NCBI GenBank assembly: GCA_033239525.1
Contig: BSYO01000005.1
Coordinates: forward strand, 1,240,001 to 1,304,000
Length of the DNA stretch: 64,000 bases
Source: Nepenthes gracilis
Taxonomy: Eukaryota; Streptophyta; Magnoliopsida; Caryophyllales; Nepenthaceae
Direction: 5' to 3'
The notes below the pieces were generated by a model. The model saw nothing but the letters and a program-made list of their open reading frames with translations. It searched no databases and was not told where the DNA came from. This document shows positions 23,898-36,346 of this stretch, piece by piece (within the stretch, counting starts at the first letter, position 1; each line of letters begins with the position of its first letter). A program made the translations under genes and the position numbers.

Positions 23898-24750
23898 TGT
23901 TAAGTCTAAGGCTAAAGCCCAAGAAGATCCGAATCCCAGCCAACTACATAGGATGCCTATGTGGCGGCCCACCATCAGCAACCAGCAAGTGCCTCCTACA
24001 ACTCATTAATGTGGTTGCTGAAAAATGACAAAAGGGTAGGAGAAATATGCCAATGGAGAAGTTGTCAATGCTGTCAGTCGCGACTCAGGTGGCGCTCATT
24101 GGCGACCAACCAATCCCAACTCAATAGGGAGACCAAGCGTGGCCGGCAATACCCGATAGTTTGTCTGCCATTGCAAAACGACCGCTGACACACCGGCAAT
24201 CACCAACAATGATCAACGGTCAATGGATCCTAGCGACAGGAGTTCTCGTGCCCAAAATTTCTCGTCAGGAGGCTTATAAAATCCCTCTTCTTCAACGAAG
24301 AGAGGGGATCAGATCCAAGATAATTGACCCAGCGTCGCAATCCTCAAGCTTACCAGCTAATCTCCGGATCCAAACTCCTAAGCCTTTTTAGGTGACGAGA
24401 AGTTAAGCCATCTGTAGCGGTGCACCTAGGGAGTTAGGCCTTCCACCACCTGCTCATTATTCTCTCTCACATTAACAAACACGCACCATCCACGCATTTT
24501 CAGCATACTTTCACGCATCTCTTAGCGTGCGCCTCATTTTCGTTCATTACAGAAATTTGCTGACTTGAGCGTCGGAGTGGTCTTGGTGGGAGAAATTTCG
24601 TCAGATCTCTAACTTCTTATTTGTTACTTATGTTGTGCAGGCCCCAAGTTAACAGAGAAGGAGATCGGACCCTTCCACGTACGCTTCAGAACAACTAGGA
24701 ATCCGAAGGCTTCCCAATCCGTACGATAACCGAGGACCCGGGACACAACA
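23898..24750 (+). mobile_element. Solo LTR, 853 bp, with 5-bp target-site duplication
   Basis: The element starts TGTTAAGTC and ends GACACAACA, giving the TGTT/AACA terminal inverted repeat. It is flanked by AGTTT on both sides (23893-23897 and 24751-24755), a perfect 5-bp duplication. Internally, CTTGAGCGTCGGAGTGG (about 24565) and the CTTATTTGTTACTTATGTTG block are typical of plant gypsy-type LTR 3' halves. No internal coding region remains, so it is best read as the product of LTR-LTR recombination. Open frames at 23961-24188 and 24161-24391 are non-coding. Confidence 0.85.
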
Positions 24751-24761
24751 AGTTTAAATAT

Positions 24762-27012
24762 TGTCACGTCTCAAATCTTGAACCCATTACTAACACTTAA
24801 CTAATTATTATTAATTATCCAAATTATCATTTAATTAATATTCGGATGTGAATTTCATATGAATATCTCAATCGATCATAATAATAGAATGCAAAATATA
24901 TATAGGATCCAAATATATGCCACGTCATTATGTGGCTCTAATACTGACCCAAATCGTGACGTCAGACTTTATATAAGAAGTTATATCTGTTATCAATAAT
25001 CAGAGTATATAATTTATGAAAATAAAATTCATAACCATCGTTAAAAAACTAAAAATCACAACCATGATCTGTAATTGATAACCGAAAACTAATCATCGGA
25101 CAACCGACATCCGATATTACAAAACTAGATTAAATATTTCTACATCTATATAAAGTTTAGCTAACCAACAACTATCTCATGACATACAAACTGCTATCCG
25201 AAATCACAATACATCATTATAAACATTATAAAGTTGTTCGAAAAATTAATACAACATTTAAATCATTCTAAAGCTGATCAAAACTATAAAGCAACATTAA
25301 AATTTCATAATTTTTAATTTAAACTCATCATAATAGCTCATTCTTCAATCATGCTCGTCCTGCATGTATCCAAGCCTTTTATTTAAATGAGGTTAGTAAA
25401 ATAAAAATAAGAATTGAGCCAAAAGTTTAACAATATATATAATTAATAATCAATTATATATAATTCGCATTTAAAACATAACAGAAGGATTATGAATCAG
25501 AATCTAATGAATTGATATGAAATTCCCATAATACTTATACAGGAATTTCAGGTTAATCATTTGCAGAATTTTTATCATATTTTTATTCAATTTATATCAT
25601 CAAATTATGCACAAATATAATTTTCTTAGTGACCAAGGGTCAGTAGAGCTTACCGATTAAAGGAACGGACAATCGAAATCTGAGTTATATTTATTTTCAT
25701 ATAATCAAAGGCCATATTATACTATTCAAGACCCGTAGGTGAATCGTTATACACATAATTCTATAGATAGGGCTGGATGCTACTTCTCACTCACAGATTA
25801 TAGGTTCAAACTCGATATATCATTATAATATATTAAAGTGTGTCATAATATACTATCGGTTGAAAAATAACAATGATCCAATGTATAATTTTTAAAAAAA
25901 CTCTATACTTTATTCATAATACTTAGTTTTCATATCCTGAAAAATAACTAGTAATCTTTTAATATACTTGTAGAGTTTTCCACATAATTCTATAAATTCT
26001 TAACATGGAATACTGAATTTTAATTTTCTTAATTATGCAGAACCATTATTAGCAATTAATGTAGCGAAATTTAGTATATTAGTGCAGAAATTAGCAATTC
26101 CAGCTTGTTTTGCAAATATGCAGATGATATCTACTAAATTTCTGAACATATAGGGTATAATTTAACATGTAGAAATTTGTGTTTAACAATTTTTTATAAT
26201 GCAAGAATCTTACATACAAAATTTAGACATATAGAAACATTTTATCAGATTTTTGAACATGTATGAAGGAGCATTTGTGGAAAACAGCTAAGTTATATTA
26301 TGTATTTAAGTTTAAATATTAAATTCATACATTTTTACAATAAAATGAAAAGAATTACACATGTATATTGAACAAATCATCATAGCTTTGAAATTATGAC
26401 ATGCAGAAGTATTGGAAGAAGAAATACTCAAAGAATTTAGCAAAGAATAATAACAAGAGAAGAAAAGTTTCAAATACACTTGTCTTAACTTAATTCTCAC
26501 CAAATTCTAGCTTGAACTTACTTAATTTGAGCTTCTAAGGCTTGATCTATCTCATTCTCTCTTTTCTTTTCATCTCCTTCTTTCCCTCTCTCAAAATTTC
26601 TGAAAAAATGATAGAAATCAGTCGGGTTCTTATATATATATATTGAGTGGTGCTCGAGTGCAAATTCAAGCGCGTGTTAAACACCATACCTTAGCACTAC
26701 AATATACAAGCACCACCTTAGACATATCTCAAGCGTGGACATACTACTACAACATACTTAAGCGTTCCTTGTGTGTACATCAGGCGCATGCATTCCTCTA
26801 GTACACGCTCAGGAGCTGATCAAGCGTCCCTCAGGTGCCGAATAATTTGCTTTCCACACATAGGTGCACGTCGGGTGTCGATTAGACATTCTTAAACTCA
26901 ATGTATTCCGATCTAAATTTAATTTTTGATCCATTTTTTTTTTATCATTTAACTTTAATTTTAATTATATTAACTCAATTATTCAAAATTATAATAGGAC
27001 TCGGGCTTTACA
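24762..27012 (-). mobile_element. Probable gypsy-type solo LTR on the minus strand, about 2.25 kb
   Basis: Read on the minus strand it begins TGTAAAGCCCGAGTCC (27012 downward) and ends GAGACGTGACA (24762), the usual start and end pattern of plant Ty3/gypsy LTRs. The flanks are GATAT (27013-27017) and AATAT (24757-24761), a 4-of-5 match to a target-site duplication. A minus-strand TATA run lies at about 26633-26645, followed by a GA-rich leader, as in such LTRs. The neighbouring solo LTR ends only 11 bases away. There is no coding capacity. Confidence 0.65.
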
Positions 27013-28006
27013 GATATACTTACTTTAAATATTAAATTTAACAAATCGGACTCGAAATCGCTCTAAAGCCTCTTTTTTTCTCCTCCTCTCTCATTCTTCG
27101 TTTTTCTCTTTCTCTTTCTTTTTTTCTTTTCCCATGCAAATGATAGACTTGATGCAAGAACTTGCTTTTATACTCAATTACCGTATGAGCATCAAATGGG
27201 CATATTAAGTGCCTTTCACATGCATAGGTGCGCATCAGTGTCACATCAGATACATCTTAAATGTCAATATTCTGTCTTATCCGTGCATGAGTACTTCATA
27301 GACGTCTATTAGGTGCAAAGTTTGTGCCAAAAATATACAAAAGTATGGGATAAGCCCTTATTAGATGTTAAGCCTGAATTCTTTATATTATATAATTATT
27401 TTTGATATTTATTTAATGCATAAAATTATAGTACTATAAATATAAATTAAAAATTGAGAATTATAGTTATAATTGTTGTTTAAATTACCAAAATAAAATG
27501 TTAAGTATGTTTATTAAGTAAAAAAATAAATATTTTTAAAAAATTTTGAAAGTTTTAAAAAATTTTGAAATTTAAAAAATCAGTTTAAATCTATGTGTTC
27601 TCTACATAAAAAGCTAGAAAACTGGAATTCTATTTAATCAGAATAACAGTCCTCCGTTTTCCAATTCGCATTTTTCTTTTTATTTTTTACTTTATTATTT
27701 TCGTAATATTTTAGGGCACTTATTTATTTATTTTAAAAAAACATAAGTAGTTTAATAAATTAATATTTATTAATAATTATTTATAAATTTCTTATCATCA
27801 AATAAATGATAGAAATTATCAATTGGTAAATTATTTAATAATTTAAATAGTATATTCATTTATAATAAGCCTATAATCTGGAACTCATTTTATAATACTT
27901 TAGTTCATAGTCACCAAAAATTATAAAAAAGACAACAGCACATATTATATGATAGTAAATGGTATACATAATTTAATTATTAATTATTATATATATATAT
28001 ATTCAT

Positions 28007-28288
28007 TCGGAGCGCTGCAACATGCGGAGCGTCGCAGTCTCCTGTGACGCCAACGGGGGCCATTGGATTAAAATCTGATAGTTTTCATTTTTTTAAAAAA
28101 AATTATAAAATTAAAAAACAAAAATATTAAAATTTTTTTAATCAAATGTAAAAAAAATATAAAAATAAAAAAAATAACTAAAAATATTATATATATATAT
28201 ATAACACAGGAGCCGTTGGATATTTCAATCCAACGGCCCCCGTTGGCATCGCAGGGGGCTACAACGCTCCACGTTGCAACCCCCGGAG
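28007..28288. mobile_element. Foldback (MITE-like) element with GC-rich arms
   Basis: The left arm (28008-28069) and the reverse complement of the right arm (28221-28288) share TTGCAAC/CTGCAAC, GGAGCGT, GC-AGTCTCCTG / GTAGCCCCCTG and GCCAACGGGGGCC-TTGGATT. The two arms of about 60 bp are separated by about 150 bp of A/T-rich DNA. TA runs flank both ends and hide any target-site duplication. Transcribed, it would fold into a long hairpin. No coding capacity. Confidence 0.75.
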
Positions 28289-28294
28289 TCTATA

Positions 28295-28298
<4 letters not shown>

Positions 28299-28331
<33 letters not shown>
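28299..28331. repeat. TA microsatellite
   Basis: Uninterrupted TA dinucleotides directly after the foldback element. Confidence 0.95.
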
Positions 28332-28333
<2 letters not shown>

Positions 28334-29045
28334 CAATGTGGACATAATTATATATATTATGCATAATTAATGTTAAATGATTAATTATAACTCCGTGATG
28401 TGACGAGCGTAAGCTTATTCTATTAGAGCTAAATTTGTTAAATTAATGAGTTGTTCTCAAATTTAAATTTTATTATTATAAAATTAATTATTAAAGTCTA
28501 AATTTATAGCTAAAATTGCTAAACATATTTATAAAAAAAATTAAAAACTTAAAAGATATACGAAAGAAAATAAAAAATAAAAAACTGATTTTTCGAGGTG
28601 AAGGTGGCAGAAAAATTCGTGGTTTTGCGCAAACGCATTAATTTATTTAATTTGCCTTTTTTTTTATAAAAAAATATGATATTTAATCTGCCGTTGGAGA
28701 CTAACGCAACCCACTCCAGGATTATGTCCACTGCGTAATCTGATTTGCCATTCAGCCGACGCAGCACAAATTTCATCTCCTTGCCTCGAATTTTGTCATG
28801 CCCTTGTCCTTGTTGATTTGTTTTTGTTTTACAAATGGTTCAACGGAAAGAGAGAGAGAAAGGGACCGAAAGACTGGCTACTGCTGCAGCGCAACAACCA
28901 AGCTCCCACTGGTACCCCTCTACTCCCCGAAGGTTTGAAACTGCTGCTTCAACTGTCGGCGTCGGAGAGGTTTCCTACATCCGATGGTTTTCTTTCTTTA
29001 ACGCGTAGCGCCAGGATTGGTTGAAGCTCTAGATCTGCAGAGTTG

Positions 29046-29225
29046 ATGTGAGTTTCTTGCCAAGCTGATCCGATTCGATGCGAGTGCACAACTTCTTGCT
29101 TCTATACTGTTTGGTGATTGAATTTTTTCAAATTTTGTTGAAATTTAACGTTTCATCAGATTTCTTGCAACAGAATGGCACCCCAATCTAAAGATCTTCC
29201 AAGAAGGCGAATTTACGCCGGCTGA
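29046..29225 (+). promoter_or_regulatory. COI1 leader with three upstream AUGs
   Basis: Within 280 bases before the COI1 start there are three upstream ATGs. A start-stop ATGTGA lies at 29046-29051. A 37-codon uORF runs from 29078 to 29191 (MRVHNFLLLYCLVIEFF...). A 16-codon uORF runs from 29175 to 29225 (MAPQSKDLPRRRIYAG) and overlaps the end of the previous one in another frame. All terminate before the main ATG. Whether they are in the mRNA depends on the transcription start and on leader splicing, neither of which I can determine. Confidence 0.4.
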
Positions 29226-29318
29226 ATTAAATACACCTGTTTGATTGAATTCAATAACAACTTCCTGCTGTAGAAATAATCTTTTTGTCCTATCGAGAAG
29301 CTTCCAAAGTGTTTGTAA

Positions 29319-32300
29319 ATGGCGAATATTCGGAGAGAAATGTCAGATGAAATCCTCGAATGCATAATAGCGTACATCACCGATGCTCGCGACCGCGCCG
29401 CAATCTCTCTGGTGTGCCGACGATGGCATGAGCTCGACGCCTTGACGCGAAAGCATGTGACGATCGCTCTCTGCTACACTTCGACGCCGGAGCGGCTCGC
29501 GAATCGATTTCGCAATCTTGAGTCCCTGAAAATCAAAGGAAAGCCGAGAGCTTCCATGTTCAATTTGATACCGGAAAATTGGGGAGGATACGTGACGCCA
29601 TGGGTGAATATTACGGAGTCGTTCCGGCATCTGAACTCGCTTCACTTCCGGCGTATGATTGTCAGCGACGCCGATCTTGAAACTATCGCCAATGCAAAAG
29701 GTCGTGTATTGGAATCGCTAAAGTTGGACAAGTGCTCTGGCTTCTCAACTGATGGCCTTCTGCATATCTGCCGCTCCTGCAGGTACAGTTGTACTATTTG
29801 TTCATTAGCAAGTGTTGGTTCTACGGTGAGGGTTTATAAGTTTTTTATTCAATTTTGCTTTCTTGCCTTAAATTTTGAGCGTACGAATTTTTGTTTGTGA
29901 ATATTTGATGTTTATGTACCTGTAGTTTTGGTTTTATTTATTTATTTATTTATTTTGTGATATTGTTTCTTGTGTGATTTGAATTTGGATTATGTTACGG
30001 GCTAAACAGGTGATTAGTTACTGAGGATGAATATTGAATAGTTTTTTGTTTGTTCCGTTGACATGCAGATAAGTAGAGTTAGTGCGTGATTTTTTTTTTT
30101 CCCAAAAATTTTGACTTTAGTTGTATATTAGAGACTTTTCTGAACTCTTTAAAACTTTCTCAATCGCAGTAGTCAAAATATTTTTCCTGAGATGAGATTT
30201 TGACCGCGGGGACAGAGCATATCGCTGGGTGATTACATGTAATTTTGAAATCATTACCAAGTCGACAGGACTTGAGTTACCTGAATGTTTGGCCTTGTGG
30301 GTTGACAGATCTTGGAAGCATTCATGCCTTGTATATTTGCTCTTATTGGGTGTTTGCTCAATTTTGTGAAATTCTCGACCATCACTTAAAAAAATTTGTA
30401 ATGCATATAAGTTGCCGGAATTCATCCAAAGTAGAGCTTGAAAATTCTTTTACTGAGTTGTAAGTTTTCAATTGTCAGAGTCCGTCTGGGTTAACACTCT
30501 CAATTATGAGGAATTGTTTGCCATAATCTTGAAAAGATATTGAAGTAATTTAAGTTTGAGGATCCATATGAAGTGTGGTTGCTTGTAATGTTTCTGTTTG
30601 TTATTTTTTATTTTTTATTTTTTGGAGCTGTAAGTTATGAATTGTCAATAGTTCTTTTTGATTGAGTTTTTTGTAATCTACTCAGGTTTTTTCTAGACAA
30701 AAAGGAACTTTCTTGCTATCTTCAATCTTTTATTTGATAATATTTGTTTTCTCTTTGTCTTGCACAGTTTTTACACAGGTTATATGTTAGCAAGTACAGG
30801 AGGGGAAAATTGAGCAGTGGAAATGAAAAGAAAAGGAAAAGAAAATGGTTAAATTTTCTTTCATGGTTGATTAAAAGGGGGGAATCAAGAAATGGAAATG
30901 AAAAGGGAAGGAAAAGAAAATGGTTAATTTTCTTTCATGTTTGATTAACAGAAGGGGGAAATCAAGAATGGGATTTTCTTTCACTAAACTATTTATTTTC
31001 CCATTTCTTAATGCACTGATCTGATTCGGTAGTGTTGAGATGTAATCATTCTGTTGAATGAAAATTTCGCAAATTTGTGATAGACCCACGGGGTAAGGGA
31101 TTTTGTTGGTGAGCACAATATTTGTTTTCCTTAAATGATAAATCTCTTGGGATGAGAAGAAGCTATGTTTTAGTGCATGAGTAACTTTGTAAACGTCTAA
31201 AGTTTGATAAATGATAAATGCACAACCCGTTACAACCAACCTTCCATATATGGATAGAGGGCTGGGCCCTTTTCAATTTCTTTTCTTTTTGAAAACTTCT
31301 CTACTCATATACGGAAAGTTGGTTGTAAAGGGCTGTACATTGGTAGACATTTATCATTTCTCAAACTTTAAACTTTTGCTAGGAGGAAAAGAGAGAGAAC
31401 GATATGGAAATTATTGGGTTGGTATTATTTAATGCTGCTCCTTCAAATTTTCTTGTTCAGTTTATGTAGAAACCTGAGTTTTTCTGGGAACTGTAGACCC
31501 AGAACTTCTATGCCTATGGTTGCTGTTGTATACATCTGACTGCATACCTCTTGATTAGGGCTACTGTATTATGCCATGTTGCATTTGATGGTTGGCCTAT
31601 GTTACATGGACTCGTGTAGGAGTATAGGATCTGGGTATTGAGTCCCACTGCCAGAAATTTTCACCTTTTTTATTTCACTATTCTGAAGTACTTTCTTTCC
31701 TATCTGGGTGTTGAGATTTAACACAGATACATGATGGTGAAGTAAAAGTCAAGTTTCTCTGTGGTAGGCCTGTTGCGATAGACAATTTATACACTAAGTT
31801 AGGCAGATTTTTTGTATAAGTATTCTATATTGACTGCATTGTTCTCTAAAGAAAAGGGATTAAAAATTTTAAGTTTTTCAACTTGGTTGAATTACTGCTG
31901 AAAGGGTATTCATCTGGGAGCAGAGATGTGGTTGGACAGTCCAAGATTTTGTTTAGGAAAGCCTTCGGTCATCATTATGTCACTAATTGAAGTTATACGA
32001 ACTGCAACTAGGAGGAATATGTGCTCTCAACAATGGGTTCTTCTTCACCTTTCATAGATCCTCCCCTATAATGACTAGAGAAAAAAGGTGGCCTTGAGGC
32101 TTTCACATTTCTGGGGTCTGGAGGGTATTTACTGAAATGTTTAAGGTAAGGACTAAAAGGCCTATGTGGGGGTGTTATTTAGTACTCTGCTTATGCTCGT
32201 ATGATGGGATTTATTTCATCTGCTAAGTTTAACTATACCATAAGAATGTTGAAGACGAAGAACTCATCTATGATCCGCCTGAGAATTTATACAAGCTTAC

Positions 32301-35300
32301 TATTGCACCAATTAATCGGGATGAACCTCCAAATGTTGACTGCATAACAACTTCTACCCGTTTCTGGTTCTTGTCCTTTTTTATCATTTTTTCCTCCATG
32401 AGGAGGTCCATTGGGCCTTGTCTATCGAACGGGGTAGCCTTCCCTCTCTCCTATCTCCACTGTAGATGTGATTCATTTGCAGATCTCTCGAAATGATATC
32501 AAGAGAATTATCTGTTAAGATAATAGATAGTTGATACCCACCTATTTTCTAGCAATTTTATATTTGGCTCAAACAACCTTCTGCCAAATCCTTTTGCTTC
32601 TGTTTTAGGGTATGCCATGGTGTGGTACAATGTGAGGTTTAAGGTGTGGAGTATAGGATTTAGGATAAGCAATCCAGTTCATTGTGCAGTGTGGGCTCTG
32701 TTTTAGTAGTATATGCCATGGTGTGGTAGGTTTGAGCCAATATGCTGTATGCAGAAAAGTTTCACTTTTCATGAAGGTCTCTCATTGAGAGAAGCACAAT
32801 CCATTTCATGGCACAATGTGGGTTTTAAGGAATATGGTAAATACATGTTTTAGTTTTAATGGTTGGTTCTGTTTCCCCTGCTTGGGATCATTGTGAGCTT
32901 GAGGCAAGAAATCTTCAATTTTAGCTCATTGTGTTTTGTGTTAAAAGGCTCATTGATTATATGATCAGAAAGGTCATCACAATGTTGCTTCAAATGTGGA
33001 TCGTATTAACCTTAGACACCTGGGAAAATAGCTAGGCCTGATTTATGGTCACATATCCTATCTGACACGTGACACTATGTATGAATGGCATAAATGTGGA
33101 TCATTGGTACGTTGAAAGCAAGTGAGCAAGAGCTGCGTAATTGTTTGGCCCAACTCCTTTTAATCTATTTTCTCAAAATATTGGATCGATATTCCGACTA
33201 AAATATTAGTGGGATTCCACTACAGGGTCATCCCCTTTGTTTTAAATGGTTATTAGTCCACAATTTAGTGCCATGTCGTATGTAATATGTGAAAGTTGGT
33301 GATGTGATCACATCTCTCTCATTTTGTTGGTTGGCAATATGCAATGTTGCATTCTGAAATGCTGAAGAACGATGTCCATGACTCAAATCAGGTTACCCAA
33401 ATTAGAATTTGCTTTGGGATAGCAAATTGTGGTATTCTTGCTCATCATACTTGAATATAGAATTTAATGCTGGGTGGAAACTAGAACACCTTTCTAACCT
33501 CACATTTTGTTGCTTGTCTGCATCTTATCTTGCTTTTTATTTGGTTGATTACTACTTTGATGTCCTTAAGACGAGACAGAGTTACGTTATTGGTTGATTG
33601 GATTGTTTGTGGTGTGGCCATTGATTTGAGGTATCCTTTAAATGTTCAGATATATAATTTATAAAAAATTGTTACGTTGGAGACTGGATGGATGTGACGT
33701 GCATGTCCATTCATCTTGATTATTGCTTGGGGTTGCATCCACTCATATCCACCTATATACTGGTTTATTTGTAGTATGTTGTATGAAATGTTCATCTTGG
33801 ATATTATATTATTACACAAATATCTTGATTTATGACTTTATATGTTGTACTTGTGTTAGCATTGGCACTCTGTGGCACAAAACATAGATGGAAAGAAAGA
33901 TATAGACAAACTAGTGGAAAGAATGCTTCATGCAAAGACTTAAGGTGTCCAGATTTATTTTTGTCTTGGAGCAGTTAATTCTGAAATAGACACCTTTTTT
34001 GTACTCTTTTGGGATAGGTTATGCATGATGGATTATCTCATCCTTAGTATGAGATGCTGAGAAAAGTGGGGGGAAAAAAGCTCTTCACATCTTTTTCTCC
34101 CCTGGACCTGGTCTTAAAATCTGTAAATTTTTTTTGGATCCTTCCCATTGCCCCACAAAAGGGGAAAAGAGAAGAAAATTATAGACTTCATTCTAATAAT
34201 CAATTTCAACGATAAAATGAAGATTTAAGTGTCACTGTGGCATGTAATTACCTATTAAATTGTTTAATAAATCTTGTAGGAGATAAATTGGCCATTTTTT
34301 ATGCTTTGCCTGAGTAGTTTGTCAACTGCACCTCTTGAAGCCTAGAAGAAGGATTCAAACTATGCATAATTACCCCTATTAGAGGGTGTGTCTCAACAAC
34401 AGTAAAGTTGCTCCATTGTGACTTGAAGTCAAATTTCAAACCATGAAAACAATGTTTCCATAGTATAGGGGTAAGGCCTCTTATAGTTGACCATCCTTTG
34501 AGCCCGCAATTTGTGAAGCCAAAAATGTTGCTGTAGTATAGGGGTAAGGCCTCTTATAGTTGACCATCCTTTCAGCCCCCAATTTGTGAAGTCTTGTGTA
34601 TTAGGTCACCCCTTTTTATTTCTTTTACTGTCTTTTTTGGGGGTATTATGCCATGCTTTTAGTTGTATAACACCAGTTAAGATGATCCTTTCGCAAAACT
34701 GGACTCAGTATATTCTTTTTCTTTTTCAATTTGACATGCTTGTTATTTGGTTCCTTATTAGTTGCTTCTGAGTTTTGGCAAAGATGATAAGAAATAGTTA
34801 GTGTTATATGTGGACAAGTTTGCAGTCTCTTTGACTTAATTGATGAAACTCTACATGATTTGCTAATTATCCTCAGGGGTTTAATAATTTCTAGCGTAAA
34901 CTTATTAGCAATTTTAGAAGAGGTGTATTATTCCTTTGCTTTTACAAAATATGCCAATAGCGCAGTAGTTTTTCCCATGTTGCCCTTTGGGGGATGTAGT
35001 TAAAAGAGAAGTGAATGCACTAGTTGCAAGTGCCTTATACAGGTTGGGTTTATTAACATGGTCCACTAAAATGGCTGAAAAGTATTATCTCAATGGTTTT
35101 ATCGGGTATGAATTAGTATCTAAAGTGACGGTTTTGAGACTATCCTAAAAACAATTTTAGTAATTGTTTGTAGGTTGATGATACTGGGCTTGATTTAAAT
35201 GTCATTTACACCCTCCATCCAATATGATAAAATTTGAGGAAGGAAGGAAATGCAATGAACTTATTGAATTATCTTCAAAGATTGTCATGCAGTCACTTAA

Positions 35301-36309
35301 AGCATTAGAGTGTGAGGGAGGTGGTTAACTTTGATGCTTGGATTGTAACAAAATTGCTAGTTTGAGTAGATTGTGTCTTATAATTTCTTGAAGAGTGATA
35401 GATATTTATAGAGATTAGGCACTGAAAATAATTTTCTTGTTGTGGGCTCATCCTTGGCACCTTTAAATTAGTAAAAGTAAGAATTAAACAGAATATAATA
35501 GGTATTGAGCGATCAAAATATCATCTATGGTGAACCTTTAGTTCACCAACAGTAAATGTTCTTAAACAATCCCCTAAAAACGTTATATTATTCCAATCAT
35601 CCAGCTTGCTGTGCGTGGAGAATAGAAATAATTTTCTTGTCTTGGGTGCATCCTTGGCACCTTTAAATTAGTAAAAATAAGAATTAAATAGAATATAGAA
35701 GGCATCGAGTGATTAAAATATCATCAACGGTGAACCTTCATGTCACTATTAGTAAATGCTCTTAAACTATCTCATGAAAACATCACTTTGTTTCAATCAT
35801 CTAGCTTGTTGTGTGTGGAAAACGGAAGTCCTATAGACTAGATAAGTTTTGGATGGCCGGGCAAATAATGAGTCACTGATCCATTGCCTAAGAAACTGCA
35901 CCTTATTTATGCGACAGATCTTTTTAACATAAAGCCAATTTTTCCTTATGATATGGAATTTGTCATAGTTTGCCAAAAGGGCTTAAAAGTATCTAAGGAT
36001 TTTCTACCATAGTCATTTTAACACTAGGAATCTCTTCATAGAATTATTGCTATCCCTTTTAGAAAAGATTGGCTTCAATTCGTATCTTATAATCTCATAT
36101 ATCCATTCAAAAGACATTTCGAGAGGCATATTTGTATTATTGATATGCCACTAACTCAAATGCCACATTTGATTCTACCTAGGCAGTGTCTAACGCATGC
36201 TACGTGCTCTTCAAAGCAATTGTTATGGAAGCCTCGAAGATAAAAGAATGAAACTGGGCTCTGTTGTGTTGAACCCAACTTGGTTGTTGATAAATACTAT
36301 TAAGAAACC

Positions 36310-36346
<37 letters not shown>

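Larger units (their letters stand above)
27013..28780. other. Intergenic region upstream of COI1
   Basis: AT-rich, with a purine/pyrimidine-biased patch at 27070-27135 and further gypsy-LTR-like fragments to about 27350. It contains the foldback element at 28007-28288 and a TA microsatellite (28299-28331). No gene is supported. The proximal COI1 promoter should lie at the right-hand end, but no TATA box can be fixed. Confidence 0.45.

Noticed and set aside
29783..29900. Continuation of COI1 exon 1 frame past 29782
   Set aside because: The family sequence ends at CRSCR, where a GT donor fits; the following residues are unrelated to COI1.
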